From contig NZ_KI632509.1 in NCBI RefSeq assembly GCF_000504245.1, forward strand, positions 3,682,613-3,746,612: 64,000 bases of DNA, in the 5' to 3' direction. Position 1 is the stretch's first letter; each line of letters begins with the position of its first letter. The position numbers were made by a program, and so were the translations under genes. Shown here in pieces: positions 51,784 through 60,393 of the stretch. This DNA is from Haloechinothrix halophila YIM 93223. GTDB taxonomy: Bacteria > Actinomycetota > Actinomycetes > Mycobacteriales > Pseudonocardiaceae. The notes beneath the pieces are model-generated. The model saw only the letters and a list, made by a program, of their open reading frames with translations. It made no database searches and was not told the DNA's origin.

Positions 51784-52896
51784 TTGATGAAGGCGCACTC
51801 CAGCTCTCACATCCTGGTGACCGGAGCCGACGGGTTCAATGGCGGTCACCTAACGGAGCGCTTGCTAGACGAAAGCGCCTACGTAACTGCCTTCTGCGGA
51901 GACCGCTCGAAAGGATCGTTCGACTGGCTCGACGTGCTACCCCCCGACCAGCTCGACCTACGACTCGGACACCTCAGGGATCAGCGATGCGTCAGCCAGG
52001 CCGTGGACGGGGTCGATACCGTCTTCCATCTCACCGCCCTGATCTCGATCCTCTACAGCTACGACAACGCGCCCTCAACGTGGAGTATGGACACAGAACT
52101 GCTGTGTGAAGAGGCGGCTCGCCGGGCCAACCGTGGCGAACGGATTCCCAACGTCGTCGAGGTCGTGCACATCCTCGGCCATCCCGCACACATGGAGCCG
52201 CTGCTCGAACTGCGGGATCGCTTCGGCATCCTTATCGTCGAAAGCGCCTCCGAGTCCTTCGGCGCCCAGTGGCCCGCAGGACCTGTCGCACGCGCTAGTG
52301 CCGGCACCATCGGTGACTTCGGGTGCTTTTCCTTCAACAGCAACGAGATCATTACTTCCGGCAGCGGCGGAATGATCGTCACGGCCGATGCGGAGTTGGC
52401 CAGCGAGGCGAAGCATCTGACGTCGCAAGCCAAGATCAACGGCACGACCTATCACCATGACACCGTGGGCTACAACTATCGCCTCAGCAATGTGGCGGCC
52501 GCGCTTGGCCTCGCACAGCTCGAGAAGTTGAAGCTCAACGTCGAGGCGAAACGGGCGATCGCCCGCGAGTATAACTCCCGCATCGAGGGGTTTCGGCTGA
52601 CTAAGGCACCGAGCGCTGCTTGGGCACGCCCGACCTACTGGCTGTACTCAGTGCTGGTCAACGACAACAGGACGCCACCGGACCGCGTCGCAGAAGTGCT
52701 CGCGGATCAGGACGTCGAGCTGTGCCGCCGTTTGTGGGCGCTACTACATCACGAACTCCGCTACACTTCAGCAGAACGCATCGGCGCAATAGCCAACAGG
52801 CTGCACGACCGCAGGTTGTCCCTGCCTAGTTCCGCTCACCTGAGTGAGACCGGCCAAAGATTGGTCATCAACGCTCTTGTGGATTCTTTCTCGTGA
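51784..52896 (+). pseudogene. In-frame chimera: NAD-epimerase N-terminus fused to DegT/LegC-type aminotransferase
   Basis: A 370-residue open frame joining two broken enzymes. Residues 1-100 are the NAD-binding part of a LegB-like sugar 4,6-dehydratase/epimerase (HILVTGADGFNGGHLTERLL, DTVFHLTALISILYSY). From about 101 it is the C-terminal two thirds of a DegT/DnrJ-type sugar aminotransferase. Two PLP residues are lost: the Asp of VED is Ser (IVESASESFGA) and the Schiff-base Lys of FN-x-NK is Glu (SFNSNEIITSGSGGM). The Gly of the NAD motif GxxGxxG is also altered (GADGFNG). It is therefore probably non-functional as either enzyme, though expressed fusion cannot be excluded. Confidence 0.75.
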
Positions 52897-53510
52897 CGCA
52901 GCAGATCGTCGTTCTCGGTGCTGGCGGGTTTGCGCGCCAGATACCGAGCCTCGTCAGCGACATCAACGCGGTACTGCCGAGGTACGAGATCATTGGCTTC
53001 CTGGCGCCCGAGAATTCGGTACCGAAGAATTCCCTTCCAGTACTGGGCACCGATCAGAAGCTGATCGGGATAGACGCGCGATATGTAATCGGAATAGGCA
53101 TCCCCAGGCTGCGAGCGTCCCTCGATGAATTCGCGACTGGGCTGGATCGAGACACCGTTACGTTGGTTCATCCGCAGACGAGCACGGAGATAGATGTCAG
53201 TGTGGGCCCCGGGTGCATCGTCATGCCGGGTGTCCGGATCCAGACTGGCTCGTCGCTTGGGCGCCATGTCTTGGCCAACGCCAACGCAGTCGTCGGGCAC
53301 GACTGTCAAGTCGACGACCACGCAGTACTCAGCCCTCTGTCGATGCTTGCAGGCGACGTCCTCATCGGCAGGAATGTTTTGGTCGGCGCAGGAGCCGTTG
53401 TGCTCCCTGGGCGAAAGGTTGCCGATGACGCCGTCATCGGCGCTGGGGCCGTCGTGACCACCGATGTCCCTGCAGGTGCCTGCGCGATGGGCGTCCCGGC
53501 CAGATGGTGA
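52893..53510 (+). CDS. NeuD/PglD-type sugar O/N-acyltransferase
   Basis: A 205-residue acyltransferase. The N-terminal PglD-like Rossmann part (IVVLGAGGFARQIPSLV) is followed by a left-handed beta-helix of hexapeptide repeats (VGPGCIVMPGVRIQ, GRHVLANANAVVGHDCQVDDHAVLSPLSMLAGDVLIGRNVLVGAGAVVLPG); the catalytic His is in VGHDC. GTG 52893 overlaps the chimera's stop (GTGA). Such enzymes acetylate amino sugars such as bacillosamine or sialic acids. It looks intact, but its pathway partners here are broken. Confidence 0.82.
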   Translation: MTQQIVVLGAGGFARQIPSLVSDINAVLPRYEIIGFLAPENSVPKNSLPVLGTDQKLIGIDARYVIGIGIPRLRASLDEFATGLDRDTVTLVHPQTSTEIDVSVGPGCIVMPGVRIQTGSSLGRHVLANANAVVGHDCQVDDHAVLSPLSMLAGDVLIGRNVLVGAGAVVLPGRKVADDAVIGAGAVVTTDVPAGACAMGVPARW

Positions 53511-53596
53511 GAGGCGGGCTTAACTCTTCCTCTGCTCACGGATCTCTCGACTCATGAACATGGATGCGAAACGCCATAGAGGGCGCGTGATCACAA

Positions 53597-54459
53597 ATGG
53601 GCACCCCCGTCGGGATCCTGGGGGCCGGATCGTATCTTCCGGAGCGGGTAGTGACCAACGCTGAAGTCGGCGAGAGGGTGGGCGTGGCGCTGCAGTGGAT
53701 CGAACAGCAGAACCAAATCCGCACCCGCCGTTACGCGGCCACTCCCAAGGCGACGTCGGATCTCACCGTCCGCGCTGCCGAACGCGCGCTGGAGCAAACA
53801 GACTTGGCTGTCCATCGTATGGACTTCATCATCGTCTCGACCTCGACTCCGGACTCCCCCAGCCACCGACCGCCGCCCACCTGCAGAACGCACCCGGCGC
53901 CGCCAGAGCAGGGTGCTTCGACATCAACGTCGTCTGCAGCGGGTTTCCCAGGCGCCGAAGTATACTCCCGGATCCTCGACTGCGACGAGCGGAAGACGGC
54001 CGTGCTTCTCGGCGACGGCACCGGAGCGGTCGTGGTCGGACCGGTGCCGACGGGCTACGGCGTCGTTGCGTGCGGGTTGCACACCCTGATGACGCACATG
54101 AGTTGATCAAATTGGAGGCGGGGCGGTAGCCGGGTTCCAAGGTCGCACGAGACGGTCGGCTCCGACGGGCACTTCTTCACGATGCAAGGCCATAACGTCG
54201 CGTCTTTCGTCTTCGACGAGGTGCCGCCGGCTCTCACGGATCTCCTGCACGACGCCGACATCGGAGCCGACCAGGTCGACCAATTTGTGCCCCATCAGCG
54301 AACGGCAAGCTGCTCGAGAGCCTCGTGAGCAAGGCCAGCTTCCACCACGTCACCGCCCACCGCACGCTCGAGCAATACGGCAACGTCGGCAGCGCCTCTA
54401 TACCCATCACACTCGACGCCAACTGAGCGGGCGCCTTCGCCGGCAATCCCCTGAAACCG
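53597..54459 (+). pseudogene. KAS III (FabH-like) pseudogene, main part
   Basis: Remains of a 3-oxoacyl-ACP synthase III-like enzyme. It opens intact (MGTPVGILGAGSYLPERVVTNAEVGERV), shifts frame near 53,860 into FDINVVCSGF with the active-site Cys, returns as GAEVYSRILDCDERKTAVLLGDGTGAVVVG after losing about 35 residues, shifts again (VGSDGHFFTMQGHNVASFVF, DQFVPHQ with the catalytic His), and ends with EQYGNVGSASIPITLDAN, a TGA, then AGAFAGNPLKP. The missing C-terminus continues after the nested insertion sequences at 60064. At least three frameshifts plus a nonsense codon show long decay. Confidence 0.85.
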
Positions 54460-54618
54460 TGGAGACCTGAAATTTTGTGGTTTCGATCTTGCCTGCGCCC
54501 GCTCGGTGCCATTGGGCGTCGGCCGGAGCCGGGGTCAAGGCTGGCCGGAGGCCACCCGAGGGCATGGCCTTGATACCGGCGAGCACGACGTCACGCTGGG
54601 CGTACGGGCACAGGCTTG

Positions 54619-54904
54619 TCATGCCGCCGGCTCCTCGGGTGATCGGGCGTGCTCGTAGTCGAGGGGCGAGCGCATGCCCAGGGAGGAATGCCGCCGGGAG
54701 CGGTTGTAGTCATCGATCCAGTCGGCGACGGCCCGGCGGGCCTCGGCCTTGGTGGCGAACCGCTCGAGCTGACGGAGCTCGAACTCCACGGTGGAGTGCC
54801 ACGATTCGATGACGGCATTGTCCAGGGCCGATCCGGGCCTGCCCATTGACTGCTTGATGCCGCACCGGTCGCAGGCGATGCGGACGGAGCGAGCGGTGTA
54901 CTCG
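54619..54904 (-). pseudogene. IS3-A OrfB transposase, C-terminal fragment
   Basis: The end of a DDE transposase: YTARSVRIACDRCGIKQSMGRPGSALDNAVIESWHSTVEFEL with the last catalytic Glu, then DYNRSRRHSSLGMRSPLDYE. The first codon continues exactly from residue HTDQGSE of the fragment at 59135-59737 once the IS30 is removed; the joined frame is 295 codons without a stop. Confidence 0.88.
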
Positions 54905-54910
54905 GCGAGT

Positions 54911-55009
54911 TCAACCGGTCGATGCAACACCGGGCTGTTGAAGTGAGCGTAGCTGCTCGTCGAATACCTCGGCCGGGGTCTTCCATCCCAGGATCTTGAG
55001 GGGCCGATT
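54911..55009 (-). pseudogene. IS30 transposase, C-terminal fragment
   Basis: Encodes RPLKILGWKTPAEVFDEQLRSLQQPGVASTG then TGA, the standard IS30 C-terminus. It joins in frame to the middle fragment (…AHTLNN) when IS3-B and one ATT are removed. Confidence 0.85.
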
Positions 55010-55067
55010 GGGACTGCCCCGGGTTCGGTTGACTCCTTAGCTGTGAGGATTCGTCCTCATTGGAAGG

Positions 55068-55361
55068 ATGATCGCTATGCCGAAGCCGTTCCCTGCCGAG
55101 TTCCGTCGTGACGTCGTCGCCGTGGCTCGCAAGCGCGAAGCGCCGATGCGCCAGATCGCCAAGGACTTCGGGATTTCCGAGTCCTGTCTGAACCGCTGGT
55201 TGCAGCAGGCCGATGTCGAGGACGGTGTCCGTCCCGGTGCTACGAAGGAAGAGTCGGCCGAGTTGCGGGAGTTGAAGAAGCGCAACCGGGTCCTGGAGCA
55301 GGAGAATGAGATCCTGCGGCGGGCGGCGGCGTTCTTCGCCAAAGACATCGCCCCAAAATGA
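55068..55361 (+). CDS. IS3-B OrfA (HTH protein)
   Basis: A 97-residue OrfA: N-terminal helix-turn-helix (FRRDVVAVARKREAPMRQIAKDFGISESCLNRWLQQAD) and a C-terminal leucine-zipper-like coil (ELRELKKRNRVLEQENEILRRAAAFFAKD). It binds the element ends and dimerises. Its end overlaps orfB by 4 bp in a CCAAAATGATG stretch suited to -1 frameshifting, which would yield the OrfAB transposase. Confidence 0.92.
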   Translation: MIAMPKPFPAEFRRDVVAVARKREAPMRQIAKDFGISESCLNRWLQQADVEDGVRPGATKEESAELRELKKRNRVLEQENEILRRAAAFFAKDIAPK

Positions 55362-56227
55362 TGTACCCGCTGGTCCGTGACCTGGCCGCCGAGGACATCC
55401 CCGTGGCGGTGACCTGCCGGGTGCTTGGGTTCTCCAAGCAGGCGTTCTACAAGTGGCGTGCCAACCCCGTCTCGCAGCGGGACTGGGAGGACGCCCACTT
55501 GATCAACACCGCGATCGACGTCCACGAGGATGATCCAGCGTTCGGGTATCGGTTCATCGCCGACGAGCTGGCCGCCCTCGGGCACGTGGCCGGGGAGAAC
55601 CGGGTGGCCCGGTTGTGTTCGCTGCAGCGGATCTACTCGGTCTTCAGCAAGAAGCGCGGGCTGAACCGCACGGCCGGACCGCCGGTACACGACGACCTGG
55701 TCGAGCGTGATTTCACCGCGGCAGCGCCGAACGTCTTGTGGCTGACCGACATCACCGAACACCCCACCGGCGAGGGCAAGCTGTACCTCTGTGCGATCAA
55801 GGACGTGTTCTCCAACCGGATCGTCGGCTACTCCATGGACTCGCGCATGAAGGCCTCCCTCGCGGTAGCCGCGCTGCGCAACGCCGTCGCCCTCCGCAGC
55901 CCGGCCGGGACGATCGTCCACTCCGACAGAGGCAGTCAATTTCGGTCCCGAAAGTTCGTCCGTGCCTTACACGAGTACGGCCTTGTCGGGTCGATGGGGC
56001 GGGTCGGAGCCTGCGGTGACAACGCCGCGATGGAGTCCTTCTTCGCGCTGCTGCAGCGCAACGTCCTGGACCGGCAACGCTGGGCCACCCGCGACCAGCT
56101 GCGCCTGGCCATCGTCACCTGGATTGAACGCACCTACCACCGTCGACGCCGGCAACGCCGACTCGGCAGAATGACCCCCGTAGAGATCGAGTTGCTGTTC
56201 CACGAACCGGTCGCACTCGCGGCTTGA
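55358..56227 (+). CDS. IS3-B OrfB (DDE transposase)
   Basis: A 289-residue rve-type transposase. The catalytic residues are Asp in WLTDITEH, Asp in HSDRGSQF and Glu in NAAMESFFALLQRN; HTH_21 precedes them (YRFIADELAALGHVAGENRVARL). Frame intact and start overlaps orfA, so the element is probably active. Confidence 0.93.
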   Translation: MMYPLVRDLAAEDIPVAVTCRVLGFSKQAFYKWRANPVSQRDWEDAHLINTAIDVHEDDPAFGYRFIADELAALGHVAGENRVARLCSLQRIYSVFSKKRGLNRTAGPPVHDDLVERDFTAAAPNVLWLTDITEHPTGEGKLYLCAIKDVFSNRIVGYSMDSRMKASLAVAALRNAVALRSPAGTIVHSDRGSQFRSRKFVRALHEYGLVGSMGRVGACGDNAAMESFFALLQRNVLDRQRWATRDQLRLAIVTWIERTYHRRRRQRRLGRMTPVEIELLFHEPVALAA

Positions 56228-56270
56228 ACCACCCAACCCGCGAGTCAACCGAAGTCAGGGCAGTCCCATT

Positions 56271-56700
56271 GTTGAGCGTGTGAGCGACGGCCTCAAGGTC
56301 TTCGGCGGACCAGCGCGACAGGTCGGTGCCCTTGGGGAAGTACTGACGCAACAGGCTGTTGGTGTTCTCGTTCGTCGGGCGCTGCCACGGTGAGTGCGGG
56401 TCAGCGAAATACACCCGCGTCCCGGTCTCCAGGGCGAACTGGGCGTGGCCGGACAGTTCCCTGCCGCGGTCCCAGGTCAGGGTCTTGCGTAGTTGCTCGG
56501 GCAACTTGGTGATCGACGCCGTGAGCGCTGCGTTCATCGCGACGGCTCCGTAGCCGCCCAGTGCTGGACCGTTCTTCACGTACGGCTTCTCGCCCCAGCC
56601 GTCCAACCGTGGCAGGTGCACCAGGAGGGTCGCGCGGCTACTGCGCTCGACAAGCGTGCCGATTGCCGACCGGCCTGTGCCGATGATCAGATCGCCTTCC
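56271..56700 (-). pseudogene. IS30 transposase, middle fragment
   Basis: Encodes GDLIIGTGRSAIGTLVERSSRATLLVHLPRL through TWDRGREL and RPTNENTNSLLRQYFPKGTDLSRWSAEDLEAVAHTLNN, holding all three DDE residues. It is bounded by IS110 on one side and IS3-B on the other; both junctions rejoin in frame. Confidence 0.88.
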
Positions 56701-56961
56701 TTACGTTTCAGGCGTGGGTGATGTCGGGGCCGTCGTAGGGTCCTGATCGCTCTCCTTGGGGGCAGCGGGTATGGCTTAGATCTCCCTGTCGAACCGGCCG
56801 CGGTTGTGGCCGGTGACGGCTTACTGGGAATGGCCGCCCGCTGCCCTGCTGGTGGCTCGACCGCTCATTGAGACTCGCGCAGATGGATCGTTGGGTAAGG
56901 ACGTGCCGGCGTGGCTGCCGCGCAAGGAGAACCCTTCGGTAGTAGCGACGCGAGGAGCCAA
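56701..56961 (+). ncRNA. Candidate IS110 bridge RNA region
   Basis: IS110 elements encode a bispecific bridge RNA in the left non-coding end. Here TCATTGAGA (56865-56873) is repeated exactly as the last nine bases of the element (58170-58178), as a donor-binding loop would require. Upstream, TGGGAA (56825-56830) matches the target strand at the insertion point (ATTGGGAAGG). Order (target-like, then donor-like) fits the known layout. Exact RNA ends are not determinable. Confidence 0.5.
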
Positions 56962-58164
56962 ATGACAGCGGTGTGGGCAGGGATCGACACAGGCAAGCGG
57001 ACGCACCACTGCGTGGTCATCAACGACGCGGGGCGCGTATTACTGTCCCGCCGTGTCGTCAATGACGAGACGGCGCTGCTGCAGCTGATCGCTGCCGTAC
57101 ACGAGGTCGCCGACGGCGACGACACGGTGTGGGCGACAGACCTCAACTCCGGAGGCGCGGCACTGCTGATCGCGTTGCTCGCCGAACGTGGCCAGCAGGT
57201 GCTCTACATCCCGGGCCGGATCGTCCACCACGCGGCAGCGACCTACCGAGGTGATGGCAAGACCGACGCGAAGGACGCACGGATCATCGCCGACCAGGCC
57301 AGGATGCGCACCGACCTGCAACCGGTACGCGGTGGTGACCGAATCAGTACCGACCTGCGGCTGCTCACCGCCAGGCGCACCGATCTCACCTTCGACCGTG
57401 TCCGTGCGATCAACCGGCTGAGGGCCACGATGCTGGACTACTTTCCCGCGCTGGAGGCGGCGTTCGACTACTCCAAGAAAGCGCCGCTCATCCTCGTCGC
57501 CGGGTATCAGACGCCGGACGGGATCCGGCGGATAGGCGCCTCACGGCTGACCGCGTGGCTGAAGAAGCGCGGCGCACGCAACGCCACGGCGTTCGCGGCC
57601 AAGGCCGTGGAAGCGGCGCATGCCCAGCACACGGTGTTGGCCACTCAGGCGACAGGCTCGCGACTCGTTGCGCGCTTGGCCGAACAGATCATGGCGATCG
57701 ACGCCGACATCGCCGAACTGGACGCCGAGATCGAGGACCGGTTCGGACAGCATCCCGACGCACCGATCCTGCTCAGCATGCCCGGCTTCGGCGTCGTATC
57801 AGCTGCGACGTTCCTGGCCAACACCGGCGGAGACCTGAACGCCTTCGAGACCGTCGACCGACTCGCCAGCGTCGCCGGCCTCGCACCGGCGCCACGTGAC
57901 TCCGGCCGAATTAGCGGCAACCACCACCGGCCGCACCGTTTCAACAGGCGCCTGATGCGAACCTGCTACCTAGCCGCGCTCTCCAGCCTGAAGAACAGTC
58001 CAGCATCCCGGACGTTCTATGACAGGAAGCGCGCCGAAGGGAAGTCTCACAAACAGGCCGTCATTGCGCTCGCCAGACGGCGCATCAACACGATCTGGGC
58101 GATGCTGCGTGACCGCACCCTCTACCACGAACCCGCCCCGACCCGGCTCGCCGCAGCGGCTTGA
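56962..58164 (+). CDS. IS110-family transposase (DEDD recombinase)
   Basis: A 400-residue recombinase. The N-terminal RuvC-like DEDD domain shows AGIDTGKRTHH and KTDAKDARIIADQAR; the C-terminal Tnp domain with the catalytic Ser is PGFGVVSAATFLANTGGDLNAF and LASVAGLAPAPRDSGRISGN. ATG 56962 is chosen because CGAGGAG stands before it and the family start AVWAGIDTG follows; the frame is open further upstream through the bridge-RNA region. It appears intact. Confidence 0.93.
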   Translation: MTAVWAGIDTGKRTHHCVVINDAGRVLLSRRVVNDETALLQLIAAVHEVADGDDTVWATDLNSGGAALLIALLAERGQQVLYIPGRIVHHAAATYRGDGKTDAKDARIIADQARMRTDLQPVRGGDRISTDLRLLTARRTDLTFDRVRAINRLRATMLDYFPALEAAFDYSKKAPLILVAGYQTPDGIRRIGASRLTAWLKKRGARNATAFAAKAVEAAHAQHTVLATQATGSRLVARLAEQIMAIDADIAELDAEIEDRFGQHPDAPILLSMPGFGVVSAATFLANTGGDLNAFETVDRLASVAGLAPAPRDSGRISGNHHRPHRFNRRLMRTCYLAALSSLKNSPASRTFYDRKRAEGKSHKQAVIALARRRINTIWAMLRDRTLYHEPAPTRLAAAA

Positions 58165-58182
58165 CAAGATCATTGAGATTCC

Positions 58183-59087
58183 CAATGGCCAGGAACGGCT
58201 CGGTCCTCAGCCTCGGCGGGACGCTCGCTGAGAACGACGTCAGCGGTCACGTGCCCTTGTGGCTTGTTCCGTGAACGCGCCCGTGGCTCCCGTAGCGCGC
58301 GGCCCGTGCGCAGACACGTGACCAGCTCGCGCTTGAGCGCGCCACGCCCGTCGATGAACAGCGACTGGTAGATCGCCTCGTGGCTGATGCGCATGGACTC
58401 ATCATCGCGGAAGTCGACCCTCAGTCGCTGCGCGATCTGCTCCGGGCTCCATGCCGTTGACCACCGCCGGTCTTGGCGGTGGGGCTTGTTCAGCCCCTTC
58501 CACGGCGGCGTAGTCGGCCCCGCGACGATCTCGCCGTCGGGGAGGCGGACGTCGCCGGCGAGCCGGTCCTGCACGTACTCGCGCAACCGGTCGTTGTGCA
58601 CCAGCTTCGCCGTCTTCGGACGCTTGGCGGCCTGCTGCGCCTTCCACTGCGCCACCACGGCGCGGTAGACCGGCTTGCCGCCCCTGGTCGCCGCATTGCG
58701 CCGCAGCTCGCGAGAAATCGTCCCCGAATCGCGACCGATTGAGCGGGCGATCTCGCGCACGCCCTTGTTCTGGGCCTTGATCAGGGCGATCTCCTCACGC
58801 TCGGCGAACGACAGATAGCGGCCAGTGGGCTCGTCCAGACTCAGCGGCGACATCCCGCCAGCGTGTCGGAACCATCGAATCCCGACCGGTGCCGACACGC
58901 CCACGCCCTCCGCAGCCTGAACCGTTGTGATCCCGGATGCGATCAGGCGCCAGAACTCTCGCTGCACAGCGCGTGACGGCTCCGGCCGGCCGGGCGAGCG
59001 CAAAGGTGCTCGCATCGCTCTGTCTGCAACCCACTGCCGCCGCGCTCCCTCCGGCGCTTGCGGAAACTGCTTACTCGCTCGTCCCAT
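58183..59087 (-). pseudogene. IS30 transposase, N-terminal fragment
   Basis: The first 301 residues of a 477-residue IS30 transposase. ATG 59087 has GGAGGTG upstream. HTH_38 is seen as YLSFAEREEIALIKAQNKGVREIARSIGRDSGTISRELRRN. The frame runs to EDRAVPGHWE and is then cut by IS110, reading SQ-stop. Together with 56271-56700 and 54911-55009 it makes 478 codons with no internal stop. Confidence 0.9.
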
Positions 59088-59134
59088 TGCACACCTCCGT
59101 GATCGAGGTGTTGCGACGACCGGTTGAATCCGCC

Positions 59135-59737
59135 CTCGCTGCCCTGGTCGGTGTGGAAGATGACCCCGGCGATGACCTCTTTCCCGCCGCGCACCGCGAC
59201 CGCCATCGCCAGCGCTTGGTAGGCCAGCTCAGCGTTGTGGTGCTCGCCCAGGGCGAACCCGACGACGCGCCGCGAGCCCATGTCCAGCACGCTGTCCAGG
59301 TAGAGCTTGCCCTCGTCGGTGACAATCTCGGTGCCGTCGCCGTACCACTTGTGATTCACCGTGTCCGCAGCGAACTCCCGCCCGATCAAATCCGGCGCCC
59401 GCCAGCGACCCCGGCCCGGCCGCGTCGTGGATCTGCGGTGCCGCCGCCGGCGCGCCCGCAGCCCCTGCTCGCGCATAATCTGCGCGACAGTGTTCTCGCT
59501 GACCCGCCACCCGGCATCGCGCAGATCAGCGGTGATCCGTGGCGAACCGTATCTGCCGCGATGTGCGGCGAACAACCGCTTCACCTCGATGGCCAGCCGC
59601 GCCCGCCGCGCATGCCGCGGCGAGGAGTCACCATGGCGCCATTTGTAGAACCACGACTGGCTCACCCGCAGCGCCCGGCAGGCGGTGGCATACGGAATAC
59701 CGTGCCGCTCCCTCTGGGCGGCGATGAACGCGGCCAC
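59135..59737 (-). pseudogene. IS3-A OrfB transposase, N-terminal fragment
   Basis: Residues 1-201 of the outer IS3 transposase: HTH_21 region (GRYGSPRITADLRDAGWRVSENTVAQIMREQGL) and the first two catalytic Asp (LYLDSVLDMGSRRVVGF region with ADTVNHKWYGDGTEI, and IFHTDQGSE). The IS30 insertion follows directly. Start at GTG 59737 overlaps orfA. Confidence 0.88.
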
Positions 59738-59739
59738 CG

Positions 59740-60036
59740 CTACCGGCCCATCGCCTCGTCGACCCAGAGGGCCACCGAGCGCTTGAGCACATCACGCTGC
59801 ATCCGCAGCTCGGTGACCTCCTGGCGCAGCCGCGTCAGCTCCGCACGCTCGTCCTCGCTCAACGCCGCGGTGCCACCGTCGCGCTTGCGACGCTCCCGGA
59901 CTCACCAGTTGCCCAGCGTGCCCTCGTTGATACCCAGCTCCCGCGCCACCTGCGCGATCGGCTTGCCGGTCTCGAACACCAGCTGCACCGCGCCCTGCTT
60001 GAAGTCCTCATCGAACTTTCGATACTGCCTCGTCAT
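59740..60036 (-). pseudogene. IS3-A OrfA with nonsense codon
   Basis: A 98-residue IS3 OrfA (MTRQYRKFDEDFKQGAVQLVFETGKPIAQVARELGINEGTLGNW) with AAGGAGG before its ATG. Codon 45 is TGA (59902-59904); the frame resumes as VRERRKRDGGTAALSEDERAELTRLRQEVTELRMQRDVLKRSVALW. A point mutation is the simplest explanation, so OrfAB can no longer be made. Confidence 0.85.
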
Positions 60037-60063
60037 CGCCCCTCCTTAAAGGCGATGTCTCCA

Positions 60064-60216
60064 CGATACGAGGGGAAGCCCATCGCAGAGGGTGACCTGC
60101 TGATCGTGGCTAGGTTCGGTGGCGGCATGGCAATTGGCACCTGCCTGCTGCGGTGGTGGCCCGACAACGACGAACACCCGGCCCGCTGGAGCGAGCAGCC
60201 CGGGCCGAGGATCTGA
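60064..60216 (+). pseudogene. KAS III pseudogene, C-terminal remainder
   Basis: Immediately right of IS3-A the frame reads YEGKPIAEGDLLIVARFGGGMAIGTCLLRWW, the C-terminal FabH motif (GDLLLLAGFGGGxxxGAxLLRW), continuing from AGAFAGNPLKP at 54459. It proves that the IS complex split this gene. Stop TGA at 60214. Confidence 0.85.
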
Positions 60217-60321
60217 CCACCTCCACGCGTTTACCCGCGGCCTCGCCCTCGATCGCGCCGCCGTAGGCCGCCCTCACCCAAAATTCCACATTGGACGAAA
60301 GGAAGGAGTGAAACCAAAACG

Positions 60322-60393
60322 AAGCTGATCAAGCGGCAAATGTACGGCTGCGCAAACTTCATCCTCCTCCGCCACCGCATGCTCCTCGGATGA
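60322..60393 (+). pseudogene. Short transposase C-terminal remnant
   Basis: Encodes KLIKRQMYGCANFILLRHRMLLG-stop, which resembles the C-terminal end of ISL3/IS204-type transposases (KRQMYGRAGFxLLRxR). Only 23 residues remain, so family assignment is tentative. Confidence 0.4.

Larger units (their letters stand above)
55010..56267 (+). mobile_element. IS3-family element (inner, IS3-B), complete
   Basis: A 1258-bp element with 26-bp terminal inverted repeats matching at 23 positions (both begin GGGACTGCCC and share TTCGGTTGACTC), flanked by the 3-bp target duplication ATT (55007-55009, 56268-56270). It carries intact overlapping orfA and orfB. A second copy begins at 63906 and is identical over all 95 bases visible, so transposition is recent. 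Confidence 0.92.
56701..58182 (+). mobile_element. IS110-family element, complete
   Basis: About 1.48 kb, inserted in the IS30 transposase at the codons for Gly-His-Trp-Glu | Gly-Asp. TTCC stands at both junctions (56697-56700 and 58179-58182) and must contain the core dinucleotide; removing 56701-58182 restores the IS30 frame exactly. There are no terminal inverted repeats, as expected for this family. A 260-bp non-coding left end precedes the transposase gene. Confidence 0.9.
54905..59134 (-). mobile_element. IS30-family element inserted in IS3-A, carrying IS110 and IS3-B
   Basis: Imperfect terminal inverted repeats of about 28 bp are visible (TTCAACCGGTCG is shared by both ends). The target duplication is CTCG (54901-54904 and 59135-59138). 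Excising it with one CTCG restores the OrfB codons Gln-Gly-Ser-Glu-Tyr-Thr of IS3-A. Without its two passengers it is about 1.49 kb. Confidence 0.85.
54460..60063 (-). mobile_element. IS3-family element (outer, IS3-A) carrying nested IS30
   Basis: Ends are TGGAGACC at 54460 and GTCTCCA at 60057-60063, a short inverted repeat starting TG and ending CA as in IS3 elements. Removing the nested IS30 (4234 bp with one target copy) leaves about 1370 bp, normal for the family. It interrupts the KAS III pseudogene: KAS residues resume directly after it. A clean target duplication is not visible (only CG shared). OrfA has a nonsense codon and OrfB is split, so it is dead. Confidence 0.75.

Noticed and set aside
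59902..59904. In-frame TGA in IS3-A OrfA as recoded (selenocysteine or readthrough) codon
   Set aside because: No stem-loop context and the element is already dead by OrfB disruption; a nonsense mutation is simpler.
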